NCBI RefSeq assembly: GCF_029961765.1
Contig: NZ_CP124681.1
Location: 2,728,001 to 2,792,000 of the forward strand
Length of the DNA stretch: 64,000 nt
Source of the DNA: Nocardioides sp. QY071
GTDB taxonomy: Bacteria > Actinomycetota > Actinomycetes > Propionibacteriales > Nocardioidaceae
Reading direction: 5' to 3'
Made by a program: the position numbers and the translations under genes. Shown here in pieces: positions 44,685-57,498 of the stretch. The notes below the pieces were generated by a model. That model searched no databases, was not told the origin of the DNA, and saw nothing but the letters and a program-made list of their open reading frames with translations. Within the stretch, counting starts at the first letter, position 1. Each line of letters starts with the position of its first letter.

Positions 44685-46444
44685 AGGTACTGGCCCGTGT
44701 CGTTGACCGTGTCGATCGATCGACCCGGCTCGGTGCCCTGCTTGCCGGTGATGAGGGTGCGGATGAAGACGATCCGCTCGCCCTTCTTGCCCGAGATCCG
44801 CGCCCAGTCGTCGGGGTTGGTCGTGTTGGGCAGGTCCTCGTTCTCCTTGAACTCGTCGACGCACGCCTGGAGGAGGTGGGAGACCCGCAGCCCCTTCTGG
44901 TCGTGCTCGAGGAAGTCCTTGATCGCCATCTTCTTGGCCCGGTCGACGATGTTCTGGATCATCGCGCCGGAGTTGAAGTCCTTGAAGTAGAGGACCTCCT
45001 TGTCACCGTTGGCGTAGGTGACCTCGAGGAAGCGGTTCTCCTCGGTCTCGGAGTACATCCGCTCGACCGTGGCCCGGATCATGCCGCCGACGGTGGCCTT
45101 GCGGTCGCCGCTGAACTCCGCGAGGTCGTCGGCGTGCAGCGGCAGGCTCTGGGTGAGGTACTTGCTGAAGATGTCGCGTGCCGACTCGGCGTCGGGGCGC
45201 TCGATCTTGATCTTCACGTCGAGCCTGCCCGGGCGCAGGATCGCCGGGTCGATCATGTCCTCGCGGTTGGAGGCACCGATGACCAGGACGTTCTCGAGCA
45301 GCTCGACGCCGTCGATCTCGCTGAGCAGCTGGGGCACGATCGTGTTCTCGACGTCGGAGGAGACACCCGACCCACGGGTGCGGAACAGCGAGTCCATCTC
45401 GTCGAAGAACACGATGACCGGCGTACCGGTGCTCGCCTTCTCCCGCGCCCGCTGGAAGACAAGCCGGATGTGGCGCTCGGTCTCACCGACGTACTTGTTG
45501 AGCAGCTCGGGGCCCTTGATGTTGAGGAAGTACGACTTCCCCTCCTGGCCGGTCTTCGCGGCGACCTTCTTGGCCAGCGAGTTGGCGACGGCCTTCGCGA
45601 TCAGCGTCTTGCCGCAGCCGGGAGGACCGTAGAGCAGGATTCCCTTGGGCGGCTTGAGCTCGTGCTCGGCGAACAGCTCGGGATAGAGGTACGGCAGCTC
45701 CACGGCGTCCTGGATCGCCTCGATCTGGTTGCCGAGGCCACCGATCGTGTCGTAGGTGATGTCGGGGACCTCTTCGAGGACCAGCTCCTCGACCTCGGAC
45801 TTCGGGACCTTCTCGTAGACGTAGCCGGCGCGGGAGTCGAGCAACAGCGAGTCGCCGGCGCGCAGGGTCTCGGTCAGCAGCGGGTCCGCGAGCCGGACCA
45901 CGCGCTCCTCGTCGGCGTTGGCGATGACCAGGACGCGCTCACCGTCGGCCAGCACCTCCTTGAGCATGACGACCTCGCCGACCGTCTCGTAGTCGAAGGC
46001 GGCGACCACGTTGAGGGACTCGTTGAGCATGACCTCCTGGCCACGACGCAGGGTGTCGAGCTCGACGCTCGGGCTCACGGTCACCCGCAGCTTGCGGCCG
46101 CCGGTGAACACGTCGACGGTGTCGTCCTCGTTGCGCTGCAGGAACGTGCCGAAGCCCGCCGGTGGCTGTGCCAGCCGGTCGACCTCCTCCTTGAGCTTGA
46201 GGATCTGGTCGCGGGCGTCGCGCAGCGTGCCGGCGAGCCGCTCGTTCTGGGACGTGACGGCCGCCAGGGACCGCTGGGCCTCGGCGAGTCGGGCCTCCAG
46301 CGAACGGGCCGCGCCGGTCGGGCTGTCGACCAGACGACGGCGCAGGTCGCCGACCTCCTCCTCGAGGTAGCGCACCTGGTCCTCGAGCTCCTCGCGGCTC
46401 GGGGAACGGTGTCCGCCTGTCGTGCCTTCTCCCATGCTCGTCAT
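44681..46444 (-). CDS. mpa: Proteasome-associated AAA ATPase Mpa/ARC
   Basis: 587 residues. N-terminal coiled coil that captures Pup (about 16-92), tandem OB folds (about 95-225), AAA domain with Walker A GPPGCGKT (273-280), Walker [10 protein letters not shown] (about 343-351), and the penultimate-Tyr tail GQYL that opens the proteasome gate. Unfolds pupylated proteins and feeds them to PrcAB. A strong AAGGAGGT ribosome site precedes the ATG. A paired-palindrome element lies 56-118 bp upstream. Normally near dop; here a catabolic block of about 19 kb separates them. Confidence 0.97.
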   Translation of the reverse strand: MTSMGEGTTGGHRSPSREELEDQVRYLEEEVGDLRRRLVDSPTGAARSLEARLAEAQRSLAAVTSQNERLAGTLRDARDQILKLKEEVDRLAQPPAGFGTFLQRNEDDTVDVFTGGRKLRVTVSPSVELDTLRRGQEVMLNESLNVVAAFDYETVGEVVMLKEVLADGERVLVIANADEERVVRLADPLLTETLRAGDSLLLDSRAGYVYEKVPKSEVEELVLEEVPDITYDTIGGLGNQIEAIQDAVELPYLYPELFAEHELKPPKGILLYGPPGCGKTLIAKAVANSLAKKVAAKTGQEGKSYFLNIKGPELLNKYVGETERHIRLVFQRAREKASTGTPVIVFFDEMDSLFRTRGSGVSSDVENTIVPQLLSEIDGVELLENVLVIGASNREDMIDPAILRPGRLDVKIKIERPDAESARDIFSKYLTQSLPLHADDLAEFSGDRKATVGGMIRATVERMYSETEENRFLEVTYANGDKEVLYFKDFNSGAMIQNIVDRAKKMAIKDFLEHDQKGLRVSHLLQACVDEFKENEDLPNTTNPDDWARISGKKGERIVFIRTLITGKQGTEPGRSIDTVNDTGQYL

Positions 46445-46499
46445 GGCACACCTCCTTGGTCCGACACTACTCGGGCGGGTGTTACAAGGAAGTGATTAA

Positions 46500-46562
46500 C
46501 GGCCTTTGGGCAGAAACACCATGTTTCGAGCCGGAAATGTTGCGGTTTGGGACCAAACCGCA
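46500..46562 (-). repeat. 63-bp paired-palindrome element, copy 4
   Basis: Core at 46541-46562 (12-bp arms, centre GA), second module at 46500-46521 (13 of 22 match; CTGCCCAAA on the minus strand). It fills the trmI-mpa gap upstream of the mpa promoter. Confidence 0.85.
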
Positions 46563-46574
46563 ACCTTGGTGCGC

Positions 46575-47540
46575 TCAGTCGTCGGCCGGCGTCTCGGGTA
46601 CGCCGGGCGGCCGCGGACCGGTGTAGTCGGGGCCGTACGCACCGGGTGCGGGACGGCGCTTCTTGAGGGGCGCCCGCTCGCCGGGAGCCATCCGGCGGGC
46701 GGTGACGAGGAACGCGGTGTGGCCGATCATCTTGTGGCCGGGGCGTACGGCGAGGCCCTCGACGTGCCAGTCGCGCACCAGCGACTCCCACGGGGCGGGC
46801 TCGGTGAACCCTCCGTGCACCCGCACCGCCTCGACGAACTTGGAGAGCTGGGTGGTCGTGGCGACGTAGGCGCACACGATGCCGCCGGGCAGGAGGGCGT
46901 CGGCAGCGGCGTCGAGGCAGTCCCACGGGGCGAGCATGTCGAGGATGATGCGGTCGCACCGTTCCCCCGACGCCGGCAGCGCCTCGGCCAGGTCGCCGAG
47001 GGTCAGCTGCCAGGCCGGGTGGTCGCCACCGAAGAACTGGGTGACGTTGCGGCGGGCGACGTCGGCGAACTCCTCACGCCGCTCGAAGGAGGACACCTTG
47101 CCGTGCGGTCCGACGGCGCGCAGCAGCGAGCAGGTCAGCGCACCGGAGCCGACGCCGGCCTCGACGACGTGGGCGCCGGGGAAGATGTCGGCCATCGCGA
47201 CGATCTGCGCGGAGTCCTTGGGGTAGACCACCGCGGCGCCTCGGGGCATCGAGACGACGAACTCCGAGAGCAGCGGCCGGAAGACGAGGTACTCGCCGCC
47301 CACCGACGAGGTGACCGCGAAGCCCTCCTCGCGCCCGATCAGCTCGTCGTGCTCGAGGTGGCCCTTGTTGGAGAAGAACCGCTTGCCGGGGACGAGCTCG
47401 AAGTTGTGCTTGCGGCCCTTGCCGTCGACAAGGCGGACCCACTCGCCGGCACGCAGGGGGCCGCGGTGGACGCCGGACCAGGCTTCGGGGGCTACGTCGC
47501 CGGCAACGTCGGCGGCGGGGCTGTGGGGCGCATCGGTCAC
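46575..47540 (-). CDS. trmI: tRNA (adenine-N1)-methyltransferase TrmI
   Basis: 321 residues. An N-terminal beta domain (about 20-95), then a SAM-dependent Rossmann methyltransferase with motif I VVEAGVGSGALT (about 124-135), motif IV RIILDMLAPWD (about 196) and the conserved PGHKMIGHTAFLVTARR end. It makes m1A58 in the T-loop of tRNAs. The M. tuberculosis homologue (Rv2118c) has the same place near mpa. The C-terminal proline-rich tail is not part of the fold. Confidence 0.94.
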   Translation of the reverse strand: MTDAPHSPAADVAGDVAPEAWSGVHRGPLRAGEWVRLVDGKGRKHNFELVPGKRFFSNKGHLEHDELIGREEGFAVTSSVGGEYLVFRPLLSEFVVSMPRGAAVVYPKDSAQIVAMADIFPGAHVVEAGVGSGALTCSLLRAVGPHGKVSSFERREEFADVARRNVTQFFGGDHPAWQLTLGDLAEALPASGERCDRIILDMLAPWDCLDAAADALLPGGIVCAYVATTTQLSKFVEAVRVHGGFTEPAPWESLVRDWHVEGLAVRPGHKMIGHTAFLVTARRMAPGERAPLKKRRPAPGAYGPDYTGPRPPGVPETPADD

Positions 47541-47557
47541 CGGCGCAATCTACCGGC

Positions 47558-48688
47558 TCAGGGTCGCACGGCGCGGATCAGGTCGGCCGCGGCGAGCACG
47601 CCGTACACCCGGCCGTCGTCGTCGAGCAGGACGTACTCGGACGCCGGGGTGGACCGGACCGTGTCGAGCAGCGCGGCCCCGGTGATCCGCACCGGCAGCG
47701 TCAGGCCCGGTTCGAGCGTGCGGGCGACGGTGGAGACGGCGACCCACGGCGCCCGGTCGGCGGGCACGGCGCGCGCGGCGGTCTCGTCCACGACGCCGAC
47801 CGGTCGCCCGTCGGCGGTCGCGGTGACGATGCTGCCCGCGCCGGCCTCCCGCGCCTGGCGCATCGCCTCGGCCAGGGGAAGGTCGCTGGGGACGGTCAGC
47901 GCGCGGCGCGCGAGGTCGCTGGCGACCACGCCGCTGAACTGGCGGGTGATGCCCGCGACGGCGAGCGCCTGGCTCGCGCCGGTCCACAGGAACAACGCCA
48001 CGACCAGCAGCACCAGCGGGTTGACGACGGACCCGTCGCGGGAGGACCACAGCGCGAACAGCCCCACGAGCACAGCCGTGCCCCGGCCGGTCCAGGCTGC
48101 GACGGCGGTGCCGGTGTGGACCCGGCCGGTCATCGCCCAGACGCCGGCCTTGAGCACCCGGCCGCCGTCGAGGGGCAGGGCGGGGACGAGGTTCAGCACG
48201 CCGATCATCAGGTTCGCGCCGGCGAGTCCCTCGATCACCAGCCGCAGCAGTCCGTCGGGCGTGACGAACCAGGCGGCCAGCGCGGCCGCGCCGACCGCGA
48301 TCGAGGTGATCGGGCCGACGACGGCGATCCAGAACTCCTGGCGCGGGCGCCGGGCCTCGCCCTCGATGGAGGTGGCGCCGCCGAGGAAGTGCAGCGTGAT
48401 CGAGTGCACGGTGAACCCGAACCGGCGGGCCACGACGGCGTGCGAGGCCTCGTGGAGCAGGACCGCGAGGTAGAGCGCGATCGCGAAGGCGACTCCGACG
48501 ACGTACGTCCACGCCCCCAGCCCGGGCTGCACCTGCTCGACCCGCGGGCTCATCACCACCGCGATCAGCCCGGCGATCAGGAACCACGAGCTGGACACGA
48601 GCACGTCGCTGCCCGCGATCCGGCCGATCCGGAACATCCCCCGGGGCAGGGGCGCGCGCCCCTGGGCGGATCGTTGGCTTCCGGACAC
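47558..48688 (-). CDS. Site-2 protease family membrane metalloprotease with CBS-like tail
   Basis: 376 residues. M50B intramembrane protease: about five helices, zinc-binding HEASH (79-83) in LLHEASHAVVARRFG and the second motif NLVPALPLDGGR (167-178). The C-terminal half (about 245-376) contains a pair of CBS-like domains, which bind nucleotides and regulate. Members cleave anti-sigma factors or other membrane proteins within the bilayer; the target is unknown. Either Met1 or Met18 may be the start; the latter gives the common MFRIGRIAG opening. Confidence 0.9.
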   Translation of the reverse strand: MSGSQRSAQGRAPLPRGMFRIGRIAGSDVLVSSSWFLIAGLIAVVMSPRVEQVQPGLGAWTYVVGVAFAIALYLAVLLHEASHAVVARRFGFTVHSITLHFLGGATSIEGEARRPRQEFWIAVVGPITSIAVGAAALAAWFVTPDGLLRLVIEGLAGANLMIGVLNLVPALPLDGGRVLKAGVWAMTGRVHTGTAVAAWTGRGTAVLVGLFALWSSRDGSVVNPLVLLVVALFLWTGASQALAVAGITRQFSGVVASDLARRALTVPSDLPLAEAMRQAREAGAGSIVTATADGRPVGVVDETAARAVPADRAPWVAVSTVARTLEPGLTLPVRITGAALLDTVRSTPASEYVLLDDDGRVYGVLAAADLIRAVRP

Positions 48689-48763
48689 ACCACGAGGCTA
48701 TCCGGGATTCGGCTGCCGGACGTCCTCGGCGCGGTGTCGGAGGGCTGCCCTACTGTCGAACGC

Positions 48764-49678
48764 ATGACGAGCACACCAGCAGCCCCCGGCATCGAGCCGG
48801 CCGATCCGTCGGAGCGGGGCGGCACCCGCGTCGACGGTGTCGAGGTGCTCGGTGCGCTCTCCCCGTCGCGGGTCGGCGACTTCCTCAACTGCCCGCTGCT
48901 CTACCGTTTCCGCAGCATCGACCGCCTCCCCGAGCCCGCCTCCCCCGCTGCCGTCCGCGGCACGGTGATCCACCGGGTGCTCGAGCAGCTCTTCGACCTG
49001 CCCGCCGTCGACCGCACGCCCGAGCGCGCCGGCCGGATGCTCGCCCCGGCCTGGGAGGAGCTGCAGGAGCTCGAGCCGGCGGTCACCGTCATGTTCCCCG
49101 AGGACGGCCCCGAGATCACCGCGTGGCTCGCGTCCTGCCACGACACCCTCGCCAAGTACTTCGACCTCGAGGACCCCACCCGCCTCGAGCCCGCCGACCG
49201 GGAGCTGTACGTCGAGACACTCACCGACGCGAAGCTGCTGCTGCGCGGGGTGATCGACCGGGTCGATGTCGCGCCGGACGGGGCGATCCGGGTGGTGGAC
49301 TACAAGACCGGCCCATCGCCGGGCGAGATGTTCGAGGGCAGGGCGCTCTTCCAGCTCAAGTTCTACGCCCTCGTGCTGTGGCGGATGCGGGGCGTCGTGC
49401 CGAGGATGCTGCAGCTGGTCTACCTCGGCAACAGCGAGGTGCTGCGCTACGAGCCCGACGAGCGCGACCTGCTGGCCACCGAGCGCAAGGTGCTGGCCGT
49501 GTGGGACGCGATCCGGGCGGCCACCGAGCGACAGGCGTTCGAGGCGCGCAAGGGCGCCGGCTGCAAGTGGTGCGCCCACCAGGCGCTGTGCCCGGCCTAC
49601 GGCGGCACCCCGCCGCCGTACCCGCTCCCGCGAGACGCCGTCAGACCGGACGCAGCGAGCCCAGCTCCTGCGGAGTGA
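48764..49678 (+). CDS. RecB-family PD-(D/E)XK nuclease
   Basis: 304 residues. PDDEXK_1 domain: LSPSRVGDFLNCPLLYRFRS (about 34-53), RGTVIHRVLEQLF, the catalytic VVDYKTG (about 177-183) preceded by LRGVIDRVD, and a cysteine cluster C-x2-C and C near the end (CKWCAHQALCP) that would hold an iron-sulfur cluster as in AddB/Cas4-like nucleases. No helicase domain. M. tuberculosis has the same gene next to trmI. The ATG lies 7 nt after TACTGT (48751-48756). Overlaps the HAD gene by 38 bp tail to tail. Confidence 0.9.
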   Translation: MTSTPAAPGIEPADPSERGGTRVDGVEVLGALSPSRVGDFLNCPLLYRFRSIDRLPEPASPAAVRGTVIHRVLEQLFDLPAVDRTPERAGRMLAPAWEELQELEPAVTVMFPEDGPEITAWLASCHDTLAKYFDLEDPTRLEPADRELYVETLTDAKLLLRGVIDRVDVAPDGAIRVVDYKTGPSPGEMFEGRALFQLKFYALVLWRMRGVVPRMLQLVYLGNSEVLRYEPDERDLLATERKVLAVWDAIRAATERQAFEARKGAGCKWCAHQALCPAYGGTPPPYPLPRDAVRPDAASPAPAE

Positions 49679-50294
49679 CCCCCTCGAGGGTCTCGCGGAA
49701 CACCCGGCCGGGGCCCGGCAGGACCGGCACGTGGTTCGGTACGACGAGCACGGTGCACCCCGCCGCGGCCGCCGACGTGGCGCCGGTCGGCGAGTCCTCG
49801 ATCGCGACGCAGTCGGCCGGGTCGACGCCCAGCGCAGCGGCCGCGGTGAGGTACGCCTCGGGGTGGGGCTTGCCGTTGTCGACCATGTCGCCGGTGACGA
49901 TCACCCGGAAGGTCTCGGGTGGCAGGTGCTCGAGGATCGGCGCGACGAAGCGCTGGTAGGACATCGTGACCAGGCCGCACGGCACCCCGGCGTCGTGCAG
50001 GGAGAGCAGCAGCTCGCGGGCGCCCGCGCACCACGGTACGGCGTGCCGGACCTGGTCGACCACGCCGTCGAGCAGCAGCTCGACGACCTCCTCGGCGGAC
50101 TGGGTGAGGCCGAGCTTGGCCTTGATGTACTCCCCCGACACGATGAGGTCGTTGCCGACCAGCTGCATCGCGTCCTCGTGGGTCCAGGTACCGCCGTGCT
50201 CGGCGGCGATGGCCTCCTCGGTGGCCATCCAGTAGGGCTCGGTGTCGACGAGGGTGCCGTCCATGTCCCACAGGACCGCAGCAGGCAGGTTCAC
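49641..50294 (-). CDS. HAD superfamily phosphatase
   Basis: 217 residues. HAD hydrolase, subfamily IA: DMDGTLVDTEPYW (10-22) with the nucleophile Asp and the acid Asp, a helical cap, VTMSYQRF with the motif II residue, GKPHPEAYL with the motif III Lys (about 143), and IEDSPTGATSAAAAG motif IV. Phosphomonoesterase of unknown sugar or nucleotide substrate. GTG start, 6 nt after TAGGCT (50301-50306), which itself overlaps the mocR stop. Confidence 0.9.
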   Translation of the reverse strand: MNLPAAVLWDMDGTLVDTEPYWMATEEAIAAEHGGTWTHEDAMQLVGNDLIVSGEYIKAKLGLTQSAEEVVELLLDGVVDQVRHAVPWCAGARELLLSLHDAGVPCGLVTMSYQRFVAPILEHLPPETFRVIVTGDMVDNGKPHPEAYLTAAAALGVDPADCVAIEDSPTGATSAAAAGCTVLVVPNHVPVLPGPGRVFRETLEGVTPQELGSLRPV

Positions 50295-50303
50295 GGGACC
50301 AGC

Positions 50304-51770
50304 CTAGGAGCCGGAGCGCCGGGTCAGCTCATCCGCGGCAGCGGCCAGGCGCCGTACCGCCTCGGTCATCAGCGCCGGCTCGAACGTGAACGGCAGCCGC
50401 AGGTGGTCGTCCCAGGCCCCGGTGGGATCCGTCTCGCGGCCCGGCGTGACCTCGACGCCGTGACGCAGCGCGACCTGCGCGAGCACCGAGGCGTCGTAGC
50501 CGGGCAGCCGGATCCACAGGGCCGTGCCGCCGTCGGGGACCCGCCAGGCCCAGTCCGGCAGGTGCGTGCGGAGCAGCGCCGTGGCGTGCTCGAGCCGCTC
50601 GAGGGCGACGGCGGTGCGGTCCGCGGTCAGCGCGGCGAGCTGGGGCAGCATCCGGGCGGCGACGGCCTGGTCGAGCAGCGGGGTGCCCATGTCGGCATTG
50701 GCCTTGAGGTAGCCGAGCTGCTCGATGTCGCCCGTGCTCGCGCGGACCCAGCCGACGCGCAGGCCCGCCCACAGCGCCTTCGACAGCGAGCCGAGGCTGA
50801 GCACGCGGGCGCCGGGTGGGGCGGAGGCGGCGATCGGCGGCGGGACCGGGCCGGGGTGGGTGAGCGCGGTGGAGTAGGCGAGGTCCTCGACGACGGGTAC
50901 GCCGTGCTCGGCGGCGAGGCGGGCGACGTCGCGGCGCCGTACCGCCGACATCAGGGTGCCGGTCGGGTTGTGGAAGGTCGGCATCACGAACAGCGCGGCG
51001 ACCCGGTGGGCGGCGAGGACCTCGCGGAGCGCGTCACCCCGGAGCCCGTCGTCGTCCATCGGCACGCCGACCAGCCGGGCGCCCAGAGCACTGAAGGTGT
51101 CGAAGCAGCCCGGCCAGCTCGGTGACTCGACCGCGACCGTCGCACCCCGCTCGACCAGCAGCTGCGAGACGAGGGCCACCGCCTGCTGGGTGCCCGTGGT
51201 GACCAGCACCTCGTCCGGGCTCGTGGTCACGCCGAGGGCGGTGTGGTGGTCGGCGACCGCCTGACGCAGCGCGGGCAGGCCGCGGGGCGCGTAGCCGACG
51301 TCGTCGAGCAGGGCTGGCAGGTCCTCCTCGACGACGTCCGCGATCGCCGAGGCGATCCGCGCGTCGCCGGGCTCGAGGGCGTACCTCATCGTGATCAGGC
51401 CGTCGGGCGCCCGGTCGAAGCGTCGTACGGCGGCCGCGGACAGTCCCCGCTGCAGTCGCCGGGTCACCGCGGCCGGCTCACGGTCGGCGGGTGCGGCGAC
51501 CCGCGTGCCACTCCCCTGCCGGCTCTCGACGACGCCGCGGCCCCGCAGCTCGTCGTACGCCGCCACCACGGTCGCCCGGCTGACGTGCAGCGCTGCCGCG
51601 AGGTCGCGCTCGGACGGCAGGCGGTCCCCCGCGAGGAGCAGCCCGTCGCCCACCGCCGACGACAGCGCCGCGGCGAGCTGGCGATAGAGCGCACCGGTGC
51701 CGGACATCGCGTCGCCGAGCACGCGGGCGAGCTCGCCGGGGTCGCGAAAACGATCCACTTGCGCCTCCAT
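50304..51770 (-). CDS. MocR/PdxR-family transcriptional regulator with aminotransferase-like domain
   Basis: 488 residues. N-terminal GntR winged helix (about 25-95, LPSERDLAAALHVSRATVVAAYDELRGRGVV) fused to a fold-type I PLP domain (about 125-480) with the Schiff-base lysine in VLSLGSLSKALWAGLRVGW. MocR proteins sense PLP or an amino acid-PLP adduct and control vitamin B6 or amino-acid genes. Divergent from a LysE-type exporter, its probable target. The ATG at 51770 is chosen by the family N-terminus. Confidence 0.9.
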   Translation of the reverse strand: MEAQVDRFRDPGELARVLGDAMSGTGALYRQLAAALSSAVGDGLLLAGDRLPSERDLAAALHVSRATVVAAYDELRGRGVVESRQGSGTRVAAPADREPAAVTRRLQRGLSAAAVRRFDRAPDGLITMRYALEPGDARIASAIADVVEEDLPALLDDVGYAPRGLPALRQAVADHHTALGVTTSPDEVLVTTGTQQAVALVSQLLVERGATVAVESPSWPGCFDTFSALGARLVGVPMDDDGLRGDALREVLAAHRVAALFVMPTFHNPTGTLMSAVRRRDVARLAAEHGVPVVEDLAYSTALTHPGPVPPPIAASAPPGARVLSLGSLSKALWAGLRVGWVRASTGDIEQLGYLKANADMGTPLLDQAVAARMLPQLAALTADRTAVALERLEHATALLRTHLPDWAWRVPDGGTALWIRLPGYDASVLAQVALRHGVEVTPGRETDPTGAWDDHLRLPFTFEPALMTEAVRRLAAAADELTRRSGS

Positions 51771-51796
51771 TGGCCCGGGTCCGGCAGGGCGGTCGG

Positions 51797-51978
51797 CGCC
51801 CACGCTAGTGGGTATCGCCGGAAGTTGTTCGGGGGTGGCCCGTGCTCCGAGTGCGTGCATCGCAAGGCGCAGGCGCGACGCCAGACCGGGTTGTCTCGCG
51901 AGCGTCTGCAACGCCGCGAGGTGCGTGCTCGGGGTGCGGGACACCCGAAGAACTTCCGGCGATGCCCACTAGTGGGCG
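51797..51978. repeat. Long inverted repeat (MITE-like or double operator) between mocR and lysE
   Basis: Arms at 51807-51833 and 51944-51970 match over 25 of 27 bases; with a 2-nt gap the pairing extends to about 35 bp (to 51797 and 51978). The right arm ends in the perfect palindrome GCCCACTAGTGGGC (51964-51977). The 110-bp centre has no open gene. It sits between the divergent mocR and lysE genes. Confidence 0.85.
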
Positions 51979-52018
51979 GGCAGCAGTCCGAGCCCTTGCC
52001 ACCCGAACGGAGCACCCC

Positions 52019-52681
52019 GTGAGTCCCGCCCTCGAACCCACCCAGCTGCTGGCCTTCGCGGCCGCGTCCGTCGTCCTGGTCGGCATGCCCGGCCCGAACA
52101 TGATCTACATCACGACCCGCAGCCTCGCCCACGGCACGCGGGCCGGCGTGGTCTCGGTTCTCGGCGTCGAGACCGGCACGGCGGTTTACGCCGCCGCCAC
52201 CGCGCTCGGACTGTCCGCGTTGATCGCCGCGAGCCCGACCGCCTTCACCGTGATCCGCTACCTCGGCGCGGCGTACCTCGTGTACCTGGCCGCCCGGGAG
52301 CTGACCCGGCGCCGGCACGGCGATGCCACCGCGGATCCGGACGGCCCGGCCCGGCTCGGTCGGGTGTACCGCGACGGCCTGCTGATGAACCTGCTCAACC
52401 CGAAGGTCGCCTTGTTCTTCCTGGCCTTCCTCCCCCAGTTCCTGACCCGCGGCGCGAGCGGCCCGGCCGCCCAGGCGGAGGTGCTCGCCCTCGGCCTGGT
52501 CACCGTCGTGGTCGCCCTCGCGGTCGACCTCGCGTACGCCGTCGTGGCCGGCGCCCTGGGCCAGCGGCTCCGGCGCCGGCCGCGCCGGACTCCACGGCAC
52601 CCCGCGCTGCGGCGGCTGCCCGTCGCGGGCGTCTACCTGGCGATCGCGGCGGCCGCCGTCACGCACGGTGCGGCGGCGTGA
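52019..52681 (+). CDS. LysE/RhtB family amino-acid exporter
   Basis: 220 residues, six membrane helices, with the family signature VGMPGPNMIYI (about 21-31), GVETGTAVYA, and LMNLLNPKVALFFLAFLPQF (about 123-142). Exports amino acids such as homoserine, threonine or lysine. The GTG start has a CGGAGC ribosome site. Divergent from mocR with a 250-bp control region that contains a long inverted repeat; converges on metH with a 9-bp gap. Substrate not predictable. Confidence 0.9.
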   Translation: MSPALEPTQLLAFAAASVVLVGMPGPNMIYITTRSLAHGTRAGVVSVLGVETGTAVYAAATALGLSALIAASPTAFTVIRYLGAAYLVYLAARELTRRRHGDATADPDGPARLGRVYRDGLLMNLLNPKVALFFLAFLPQFLTRGASGPAAQAEVLALGLVTVVVALAVDLAYAVVAGALGQRLRRRPRRTPRHPALRRLPVAGVYLAIAAAAVTHGAAA

Positions 52682-52690
52682 GCCGTCGGC

Positions 52691-56413
<3,723 letters not shown>

Positions 56414-56420
56414 GGGTGGT

Positions 56421-56438
56421 CCTTCCAGTGTCGGAAGG
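56421..56438 (-). promoter_or_regulatory. Ribosome-site-sequestering hairpin of metH
   Basis: On the minus strand CCTTCC pairs perfectly with the ribosome site GGAAGG over a 6-nt loop. The 5' arm shares three bases with the riboswitch pseudoknot strand, so the two structures exclude each other. Confidence 0.75.
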
Positions 56439-56496
56439 CGTCCTTGCAGCTTTCGCCGAGCGTGGCGGACTGGTGTCCGTTGCAACGCCTCTCGGC
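56434..56496 (-). promoter_or_regulatory. S-adenosylhomocysteine (SAH) riboswitch upstream of metH
   Basis: Minus-strand order: GCCGAG (56496-56491), AGGCGTTGCAACG core, hairpin CGGAC/GTCCG (56479-56466), CTCGGC (56460-56455) closing P1, a linker, then ACGCCT (56441-56436) that can pair with AGGCGT (56490-56485) as a pseudoknot. This is the known SAH aptamer layout, including the GCGUUGCAACG-type core. A TAACAT box (56510-56505) would start the RNA right at P1. SAH binding should favour the pseudoknot, free the ribosome site and raise MetH, which recycles homocysteine. Confidence 0.83.
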
Positions 56497-56526
56497 TGAT
56501 GCCGATGTTACCCATGTTCTCGTGAC

Positions 56527-56532
56527 TAGGCT
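56527..56532 (+). promoter_or_regulatory. -10 box of the PAC2 gene
   Basis: TAGGCT, 6 nt before the GTG start. Confidence 0.55.
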
Positions 56533-56538
56533 GGTGGA

Positions 56539-57387
56539 GTGATGGAGATCGAGACGGTCCCCGAGCTGGTCCGGCCCGTGGTGATCGCTGCCTTCGAGGG
56601 CTGGAACGACGCCGCCGAGTCCGCGACCGCGGTCGTGGACCACCTGATGAGGGCCTGGGACGCTCGGGTCGTGGCGGCGATCGACCCGGAGGACTACTAC
56701 GACTTCCAGGTCAACCGGCCCACCGTCGGCATCGACGACAACGGCTTCCGCAAGCTGACCTGGCCCAGCACCCACATCGCGGTCGCCTCTCCCCCGGACC
56801 TGGACCGCGACGTGATCCTGATCCGCGGGATCGAGCCCAACATGCGCTGGCGCGCGTTCACCGCCGAGATCCTGGCCGCCATCGACGACCTCGGCGGCGA
56901 GCTGTTCGTGACCTTGGGCGCCCTGCTCTCCGACAGCCCTCACACCCGGCCCATCCCCGTCTCGGGGTCCACCACCGAGGCCGACCTGATGGACCGGCTG
57001 GTCCTCGAGCAGTCGACCTACGAGGGCCCGACCGGCATCGTCGGCGTCCTCCAGGACGCCTGCGCCCGGGTCGACATCCCGGCGGTGTCCTACTGGGCCG
57101 CCGTCCCCCACTACGTCGCCCAGCCGCCGTGCCCGAAGGCGACGCTGGCACTGCTCACCCGCCTCGAGGACCTGCTGGAGATCCGGATGCCGCTGGGCGA
57201 CCTGCCCGACGAGGCGCGGGCCTGGGAGCGCGGGGTCGACGAGCTGGCCGAGGAGGACGAGGACATCGCCGACTACGTCCGCTCGCTCGAGGAGTCGCGG
57301 GACACCGCCGACCTGCCCGAGGCCTCGGGTGAGGCGATCGCGCGGGAGTTCGAGCGGTACCTCAAGCGGCGGGGTGAGGACTCCTAG
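56539..57387 (+). CDS. PAC2 family protein
   Basis: 282 residues. PAC2 (proteasome assembly chaperone-like) domain over about 15-210: [35 protein letters not shown] and [23 protein letters not shown] strands (here [18 protein letters not shown]). An acidic helical tail follows. Eukaryotic relatives assist proteasome assembly; actinobacterial roles are unproven, though the gene sits near the proteasome locus. The GTG at 56539 lies 6 nt after TAGGCT; ATG 56542 is equally possible. Divergent from metH. Confidence 0.9.
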   Translation: MMEIETVPELVRPVVIAAFEGWNDAAESATAVVDHLMRAWDARVVAAIDPEDYYDFQVNRPTVGIDDNGFRKLTWPSTHIAVASPPDLDRDVILIRGIEPNMRWRAFTAEILAAIDDLGGELFVTLGALLSDSPHTRPIPVSGSTTEADLMDRLVLEQSTYEGPTGIVGVLQDACARVDIPAVSYWAAVPHYVAQPPCPKATLALLTRLEDLLEIRMPLGDLPDEARAWERGVDELAEEDEDIADYVRSLEESRDTADLPEASGEAIAREFERYLKRRGEDS

Positions 57388-57411
57388 CCAGGCTCGGGGC
57401 GCTCCGAATGT

Positions 57412-57474
57412 TGCGGTTTGGTCCCAAACCGCAACATTTCGCGCTGAGGACGTGCAGTCTCTGCCCGATCGACG
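57412..57474 (+). repeat. 63-bp paired-palindrome element, copy 5
   Basis: Core at 57412-57433 with 15-bp perfect arms (57407-57438, flanked by AATGT and its complement), second module at 57453-57474 (12 of 22 match, CTGCCCGATC). Lies between the convergent PAC2 and mshC genes. Confidence 0.88.
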
Positions 57475-57498
57475 ACTGGTCTGACCAGCGGAGCGAGA

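Noticed and set aside
56434..56538. Cobalamin riboswitch in front of metH
   Set aside because: The region is only about 70 nt and lacks the B12-box; the SAH aptamer explains it fully.
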